A DNA stretch of 8,801 bases from Dehalococcoidia bacterium (GTDB lineage: Bacteria > Chloroflexota > Dehalococcoidia > SZUA-161), in assembly GCA_014859215.1 (NCBI GenBank), contig JACUUS010000096.1, forward strand, positions 1 through 8,801, given 5' to 3'. The position numbers and the translations under genes were made by a program. Shown here one piece after another: positions 5,252 to 8,801 of this stretch; positions within the stretch are counted from its first letter, which is position 1, and the number at the start of each line of letters is the position of its first letter. The notes under the pieces were generated by a model. The model was not told the origin of the DNA, did not search any database, and worked only from the letters and a program-made list of their open reading frames with translations.

Positions 5252-5581
5252 ATGGCCAGGAAGTCCGTAGAAGCTGCCCTTGATAGGCAAGCCGTGGATA
5301 TCCTGATGCTGGATATCAGAGAAGCGGCGAACTTCGCTGATTATTTCGTCATTTGTACCGCCGAAAGTGACCGGCAACTCCGCGCGATACGGGACGCCAT
5401 TGAGGAATCGCTGGCAGGGGAGGGCATTAAGCCATACAGGCGGGAAGGTAGCGAAGACTCGGGATGGGTACTGCTGGACTTCTCCCAGATCATCGTCCAC
5501 ATATTCTCACCACCCGAGAGAGCATTCTACAATATTGAAAAACTGTGGGAGAAAGCGGTACCGGTAGTCAGGATTCTCTGA
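5252..5581 (+). CDS. rsfS: Ribosomal silencing factor RsfS (Iojap family)
   Basis: RsfS binds ribosomal protein uL14 on the 50S subunit and hinders 30S joining when nutrients are scarce. Family hallmarks in this 109-residue reading are ADYFVICTAESDRQ (29-42), SGWVLLDF (70-77) and VHIFSPPERAFYNIEKLW (82-99), covering the single domain nearly end to end. The start is open to doubt. ATG at 5252 has only GGAG (5239-5242) 9 nt upstream, while the much better AAGGAGG (5224-5230) is 21 nt away but 6 nt before an in-frame CTG at 5237. Starting at CTG adds five residues (M/L-E-S-A-G), and homologues commonly begin with a short Glu-containing stretch before the A-R. It is the only plus-strand gene, and its 3' end overlaps ndk tail to tail by 14 bp. 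Confidence 0.95.
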   Translation: MARKSVEAALDRQAVDILMLDIREAANFADYFVICTAESDRQLRAIRDAIEESLAGEGIKPYRREGSEDSGWVLLDFSQIIVHIFSPPERAFYNIEKLWEKAVPVVRIL

Positions 5582-6020
5582 TCCAGCCGTCAATCTGCCT
5601 CTCGTAGTCCAGGATCTCTCCATGCTTGAAGAAAAGGCTGATTTCTTTGCGAGCGTTCTCAGATGAATCCGAGCCGTGTACGATATTGCGCCCGATTGAA
5701 AGTGCCAGGTCGCCCCTGATACTCCCGGGAAGCGCCTTCACAGGATCTGTCTCTCCCATCTCTTTGCGCACTACTTCGACAGCTCCAGGACCCTCCAAGA
5801 CCGCCGCCACCAGCGGCCCTGAGGTTATGAACTGGACGAGACCTTCAAAGAACGCCTTGCCCTGATGTATGCCGTAGTGTTGTCCGGCCATATCTCGATC
5901 CATGCGGAGCATCTTGAGGGCGATTATCTTGAGTCCTGTACGTTCGAGTCGTAATAAGACTTCTCCTATGAGCCCTCTCTGTACCGCGTCAGGTTTCACC
6001 AGGACAAGAGTTCTCTCCAT
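5568..6020 (-). CDS. ndk: Nucleoside diphosphate kinase
   Basis: This enzyme moves the gamma phosphate between nucleoside triphosphates and diphosphates through a phosphohistidine. Its 150 residues are close to the usual bacterial length. The start MERTLVLVKPDAVQRG is typical. The catalytic His115 lies in NIVHGSDS (112-119); Lys9, Arg85, Thr91, Arg102 and Asn112 match the nucleotide-binding positions of the family. ATG at 6018-6020 is chosen because AAGGTGG lies about 5 nt upstream and homologues begin at this Met; a GTG three codons earlier would overlap the NTPase gene. Only one base separates ndk from the NTPase stop, so the two are co-transcribed. It is the last gene of the thiL operon and has no clear terminator before rsfS. 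Confidence 0.98.
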   Translation of the reverse strand: MERTLVLVKPDAVQRGLIGEVLLRLERTGLKIIALKMLRMDRDMAGQHYGIHQGKAFFEGLVQFITSGPLVAAVLEGPGAVEVVRKEMGETDPVKALPGSIRGDLALSIGRNIVHGSDSSENARKEISLFFKHGEILDYERQIDGWIRES

Positions 6021-6021
6021 C

Positions 6022-6579
6022 TTAGCCACCTTCTAGCTCTCTACGGGGTTCATACTCGAGCCACTCCGCCAGGAATCCAGCCGCCAGAGCACTGTTCCGG
6101 CGCTCAACCGTCACCACAGTCACGTCATCCCTGCGCTTGATCTGGTCTGCAAAAGGGTTCGGAGCAGACATTATAGTGCCGGTAACCTTCTTACCGCTTT
6201 TCAGGGCATCCATTACGGCTTCCTTGAAAAACTCAGATGAAAGCTCCATCTTGCCGATCTCGTCAATCACGACTATGTCGCATTTGCGGATGGCTTCCCG
6301 AATCGCAGGAACTCCCACCTCCTCCAGTCCAAGCACATTCACGCCATAGGACCCCACCCTGTGCGGGCTGCGCATCCCTTTGTCCGCCAGCACCGTTTCC
6401 TTCCCATCCAGGGTAACTATACGGAACCCGGTACGGACCCCGGCTACCCTTACTTCTTGGGTGAAGAAACCGCCTGCCCTCTTACCGGCTGAGCGCACCA
6501 CCTCCCTGATAATAGTCGTCTTCCCGGTACCGGGCCTCCCGGTGAGGAAACAGGCTTTCTTCCCCTGACAGCCGGCCAT
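6022..6579 (-). CDS. Nucleoside-triphosphatase, THEP1 (NTPCR-like) family
   Basis: This P-loop NTPase of 185 residues matches the small THEP1 family, whose members hydrolyse ATP, GTP and other NTPs in vitro; the cellular role is not settled. The Walker A is GRPGTGKT (14-21). The GGFFTQEVR block (36-44) and the RVGSYGVN block (74-81) are family signatures, and the Walker B is DIVVIDEIGKMEL (101-113). No membrane or export signal is present. The ATG at 6577-6579 has GAGG 8 nt upstream; a TTG one codon earlier directly follows the tsaB TGA and is less likely. It lies between tsaB and ndk with practically no spacing, so it is part of the same transcript. The context suggests a link to nucleotide supply or clean-up, but that is inference. 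Confidence 0.92.
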   Translation of the reverse strand: MAGCQGKKACFLTGRPGTGKTTIIREVVRSAGKRAGGFFTQEVRVAGVRTGFRIVTLDGKETVLADKGMRSPHRVGSYGVNVLGLEEVGVPAIREAIRKCDIVVIDEIGKMELSSEFFKEAVMDALKSGKKVTGTIMSAPNPFADQIKRRDDVTVVTVERRNSALAAGFLAEWLEYEPRRELEGG

Positions 6580-6582
6580 CAA

Positions 6583-7278
6583 TCATGCCTCACAGGTTCG
6601 AATTTTAGAGCTCAGTGTAATAGCCGGCTTTCTGAGATAAAGAGGCTGAAGGGTAGGTATGTGGTCAAAATCCCCTGCCTGAAGCCTCCGCCATCCCAGT
6701 TCTGCCAGATAGGCCGCGCGCCGCACCCCGGCCGCGCCCCCGATTATTATGGCCGAGCTTCCAAGGCTGCCGGAGATTTTCGCCGCCACTGGCTCCGGAA
6801 TCTCGCCGCAAAACAAGGTTCGGCCGTGTATTGACGAAATCAGTCCTTCCGGATCAGTGATGTGTTCTTCCACCAGTCGGCGCCATCTTCCACGCAAGCT
6901 CTGGTAGATTGCGGCCGCAATTTCACCTCGTCCGGCATTCAACATGGAACAGATCGGCAAGCGAGTCGCCGCGTAGGGATATGCTGCAACTTCAAGGGTG
7001 CTTATACTTACCAGGGGAATGCCAAGGGAAAAAGCCAGCCCCTTGGCCAGACTCATGCCCGCTCTGAGCCCGTTGAAGCTCCCGGGTCCCCGGGCCAGGA
7101 TAACACCCTCTATGCTCCTCCTATCCACTTCAGCCAGTCTAAGAAGAGAGAGCAGCCCGGGCATAGTCTCCGCAGTCTGGTTCCGGCCTGTCTTCCAGGT
7201 AAGTTCCGCGATCACCTTGCCCTCTTGCGACAGGGCCAGAGAGGTGAAGGCGGTCGAGGTATCGAGAGAAAGCTCCAT
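6583..7278 (-). CDS. tsaB: tRNA threonylcarbamoyladenosine biosynthesis protein TsaB
   Basis: TsaB is the scaffold partner of TsaD in making t6A37 on ANN-decoding tRNAs. It has the ASKHA fold but lacks catalytic activity of its own. The 231 residues start with the family strand MELSLDTST and contain the signature GPGSFNGLRAG (64-74) followed by KGLAFSLGIPLVSISTLE. Two familiar spots are varied: the region usually reading NH-S-E-x-L is RNQTAETMPGLL (32-43), with Gln at the usual His, and the usual D-A-R-R-G-E is NAGRGE (114-119). Both may simply be lineage features. The ATG shares its A with the tsaE TAA stop (TAATG at 7276-7280), so the pair is translationally coupled. tsaD is not in this window. 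Confidence 0.95.
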   Translation of the reverse strand: MELSLDTSTAFTSLALSQEGKVIAELTWKTGRNQTAETMPGLLSLLRLAEVDRRSIEGVILARGPGSFNGLRAGMSLAKGLAFSLGIPLVSISTLEVAAYPYAATRLPICSMLNAGRGEIAAAIYQSLRGRWRRLVEEHITDPEGLISSIHGRTLFCGEIPEPVAAKISGSLGSSAIIIGGAAGVRRAAYLAELGWRRLQAGDFDHIPTLQPLYLRKPAITLSSKIRTCEA

Positions 7279-7757
7279 TATCTTTTCAGAGGTAAGCGAG
7301 AACGCCGCAATTGCTTCACCAACTGTTCGAATCGGCTCCCGTGCGGTGTGAATGTGAGTCGCCGTTCGCTCGCAGAAAGCGCCTGCATGGTAACAAGCAG
7401 GTGTTCTCGTGGAAGCACATCAACAGCCCTATCAGCCCATTCCACCACACAGACTCCGGCCCCTGAGCAGTATTCTTCGAGGCCCAACTCGGCTGCCTCA
7501 GCCGGATCAAGGCGGTAGAAATCAATGTGATAAAGCGGCAGCCTTCCCCGATACTGCCTGACCAGCATGAACGTCGGGCTGACCACCCATTCCTCGATAC
7601 CGAGTCCCGCGGCTATCCCCTGGGTCAGGCATGTCTTCCCGGCCCCGAGGTCACCAACGAGAAGTATTACATCACCGGCGAGTGAAAGCCGACCGAGCCT
7701 GGAACCTATCCGCCTCGTGCCTTGCTCGCTCCTGGTTACTACTTCCAGGTCAGACAT
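7278..7757 (-). CDS. tsaE: tRNA threonylcarbamoyladenosine biosynthesis ATPase TsaE
   Basis: TsaE is the ATPase that binds TsaB-TsaD and drives the t6A cycle. In this 159-residue reading the Walker A is GDLGAGKT (35-42), followed by Cys where Thr is usual. Switch-like SPTFMLVRQY (60-69), YHIDFYRLD (76-84) and VEWADR (105-110) are all typical. The frame is open further upstream to 7856, which would give 192 residues. The ATG at 7755-7757 is preferred because it gives the normal family length and the extra 33 residues resemble nothing in TsaE and lie over thiL. With this start the gene overlaps the thiL stop by 8 bp and is probably coupled to it. The ribosome binding site is only a weak AGAAG. 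Confidence 0.95.
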   Translation of the reverse strand: MSDLEVVTRSEQGTRRIGSRLGRLSLAGDVILLVGDLGAGKTCLTQGIAAGLGIEEWVVSPTFMLVRQYRGRLPLYHIDFYRLDPAEAAELGLEEYCSGAGVCVVEWADRAVDVLPREHLLVTMQALSASERRLTFTPHGSRFEQLVKQLRRSRLPLKR

Positions 7758-8748
7758 GATCTTCTGCTGGTCTGAAATGCTCCCACCCGCGTCCGGTCCA
7801 TTCCATCCTCCGACCCTTCTTGTCAAGATAGAAGACTTCACCCGGCTCTCCGGCAACTATCTCTCCGATAACCGCTACAGGCACGGGCAGGCTCTTCTGG
7901 AGATCATCCACGAGGCCGCTGCCGACAGTAAAAAGCAATTCGTAGTCCTCGCCCCCGGTGAGGGCAAATTCAAGCGCCCTGCTCCCATAAGCTGCGCTTA
8001 CGAACGGGTGTACCGGCAGCCGGTCAACCCAGATGACGGCTGCCACGCCGCTTGCTTCGCCGATATGCTTCATATCACTGACCAGGCCGTCGCTCAGATC
8101 GATAGCCGTCTTCACTCCGCAGCTCGCAAGGATTCGGGCTTCCGCCACCCTTGGATAGGGGCGCAGATGCGCATCTCTCAGGAAAGAGGTCATAGCCGGA
8201 TCGAAATCAATGCCGGATGTCAGCATTTCCAATCCAGCCGCCGCCTGGCCCAGGTAACCAGTTACCGCGATCCGATCACCAGCAACAGCAGCAGATCTGG
8301 TGAGCAAACCATCAGGTGCTTCACCATTGAGGCTTACGTTAATGACTACTACCGGGGCGCCGCTGATGTTGCCGCCGCAGATATCGACACCGAAACGAGC
8401 AGCGATGTCCATCAGGCCGCGGTACAGCTCGGCCACACTCTCTATTTCTGTTTCGGGGGGCAATCCAAGCGAGATCAGGGCATAGGTGGGATCCCCACCC
8501 ATAGCGGCGATATCGCTGATGTTAACGGCCAGCGCCTTCCAGCCCAGCTCCCGCCAGGTCACAGTATCGAGATTGAAATGAATGCCCTGGATGAGTATGT
8601 CAGTCGTTGCGATTTGTAAAAGCCTGTCAGCGCGCCAGACCGAAGCATCATCACCGATACCGACAACCATCCCCTGTCTCGAGGGTTTCCCAACAATACC
8701 GGCGATCATATCAATCAGGCCGAATTCGCCTAACTGCCCCACATTCAT
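7750..8748 (-). CDS. thiL: Thiamine-monophosphate kinase
   Basis: ThiL phosphorylates thiamine monophosphate to thiamine diphosphate using ATP, the last step of cofactor synthesis. The 332 residues match the PurM-like ATP-binding family. GELGEFG-type N-terminus is here GQLGEFGLID (4-13). Metal- and nucleotide-binding motifs are GIGDDA (30-35), ATTDILIQGIHF (47-58), NISDIAAMGG (76-85), GGN (125-127), AIDLSDGL (215-222) and GGEDYELLF (265-273). The length is normal. It is the first gene of the block, and thiL-tsaE-tsaB is a common order in bacteria. The ATG (8746-8748) has no ribosome binding site and lies just 6 nt below a consensus -10 box. Either the mRNA is leaderless or the gene is co-transcribed with one beyond the window. 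Confidence 0.97.
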   Translation of the reverse strand: MNVGQLGEFGLIDMIAGIVGKPSRQGMVVGIGDDASVWRADRLLQIATTDILIQGIHFNLDTVTWRELGWKALAVNISDIAAMGGDPTYALISLGLPPETEIESVAELYRGLMDIAARFGVDICGGNISGAPVVVINVSLNGEAPDGLLTRSAAVAGDRIAVTGYLGQAAAGLEMLTSGIDFDPAMTSFLRDAHLRPYPRVAEARILASCGVKTAIDLSDGLVSDMKHIGEASGVAAVIWVDRLPVHPFVSAAYGSRALEFALTGGEDYELLFTVGSGLVDDLQKSLPVPVAVIGEIVAGEPGEVFYLDKKGRRMEWTGRGWEHFRPAEDHV

Positions 8749-8801
8749 ACGCTGATTATATCATGCCCGTGACCACAACGGTGGCTGCCAATTCCGACAC
8801 G
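8749..8801. other. Right edge of the window upstream of thiL
   Basis: Apart from the -10 box, gene content cannot be decided here. On the minus strand one frame stays open to a TAA inside the TATAAT and ends V-V-V-T-G-M-I. On the plus strand an ATG at 8763 stays open to the edge for 13 codons without a ribosome binding site. Either could be the end or the start of a neighbouring gene. Confidence 0.3.
8755..8763 (-). promoter_or_regulatory. Extended -10 promoter of the thiL operon, leaderless arrangement
   Basis: The minus strand reads TG-A-TATAAT (TATAAT at 8755-8760, TG at 8762-8763). The spacing puts the expected transcription start at or next to the A of the thiL ATG (8748). No good -35 box is seen, as is usual for extended -10 promoters. 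The alternative is that this box is chance sequence at the end of an upstream gene. Confidence 0.5.

Noticed and set aside
6862..7518. 218-codon plus-strand frame opposite tsaB/tsaE
   Set aside because: Antisense to two clear genes, with low-quality composition and no initiation signal.
7758..7856. N-terminal extension of tsaE by 33 codons
   Set aside because: It lies wholly over thiL, has no similarity to TsaE and would exceed the usual family length.
7567..8619. 350-codon plus-strand frame opposite thiL and tsaE
   Set aside because: thiL and tsaE are unmistakable on the minus strand. The long open frame is a shadow of GC-biased codon use, and its protein resembles no family.
8763..8801. 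Start of a divergent gene at the right edge
   Set aside because: Only 13 codons are visible, with no ribosome binding site, and minus-strand frames are equally open, so it is not called as a gene.

Overview
The window is an 8.8 kb stretch of ordinary, tightly packed bacterial chromosome. Ten genes lie on the minus strand and one (rsfS) on the plus strand. Base composition is moderately GC-rich. Gene content (MEP-pathway ispH, the cmk-plsC-ispH cluster, a thiL-tsaE-tsaB run, and a surface protein with long Pro-Thr linkers) suggests a Chloroflexota-type bacterium, perhaps near Dehalococcoidia. That placement is inferred from gene style and order; no marker gene in the window proves it. I see no mobile element, CRISPR array, tRNA or rRNA.

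Minus-strand layout, read in the direction of transcription (right to left). Block A (8748 to 5568) is a compact operon: thiL, tsaE, tsaB, a THEP1-type NTPase and ndk, with overlaps or near-zero spacing throughout. It joins thiamine diphosphate synthesis, two subunits of the t6A tRNA-modification machinery and nucleotide phosphate handling. It starts at an extended -10 box so close to the thiL ATG that a leaderless mRNA is likely. Its far end meets rsfS (plus strand, 5252-5581) tail to tail, with 14 shared bases.

Block B (5104 to 3512) is one large exported protein: signal peptide, carbohydrate-binding-like domain, Pro-Thr linker, lamin-tail domain, second Pro/Ser/Thr linker and a C-terminal membrane anchor. 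It is divergent from rsfS. The shared intergenic region holds two promoters, a perfect 6-3-6 palindrome and a 15-codon ORF with a strong ribosome binding site.

Block C (3467 to 1063) is cmk-plsC-ispH followed by a small unknown gene: CMP phosphorylation, phospholipid acylation and the last step of isoprenoid precursor synthesis. The cmk promoter lies partly inside the end of the lamin-tail gene.

Block D (935 to the left edge) is a PEP synthase/PPDK-type gene with its own extended -10 promoter. Its reading frame is broken by a TAG exactly where the family usually has a Trp codon, and recognisable family sequence continues in frame after it. This is the most notable anomaly here. No new multi-gene system is evident; the points of interest are this broken gene, the surface protein and several start-site and promoter arrangements.
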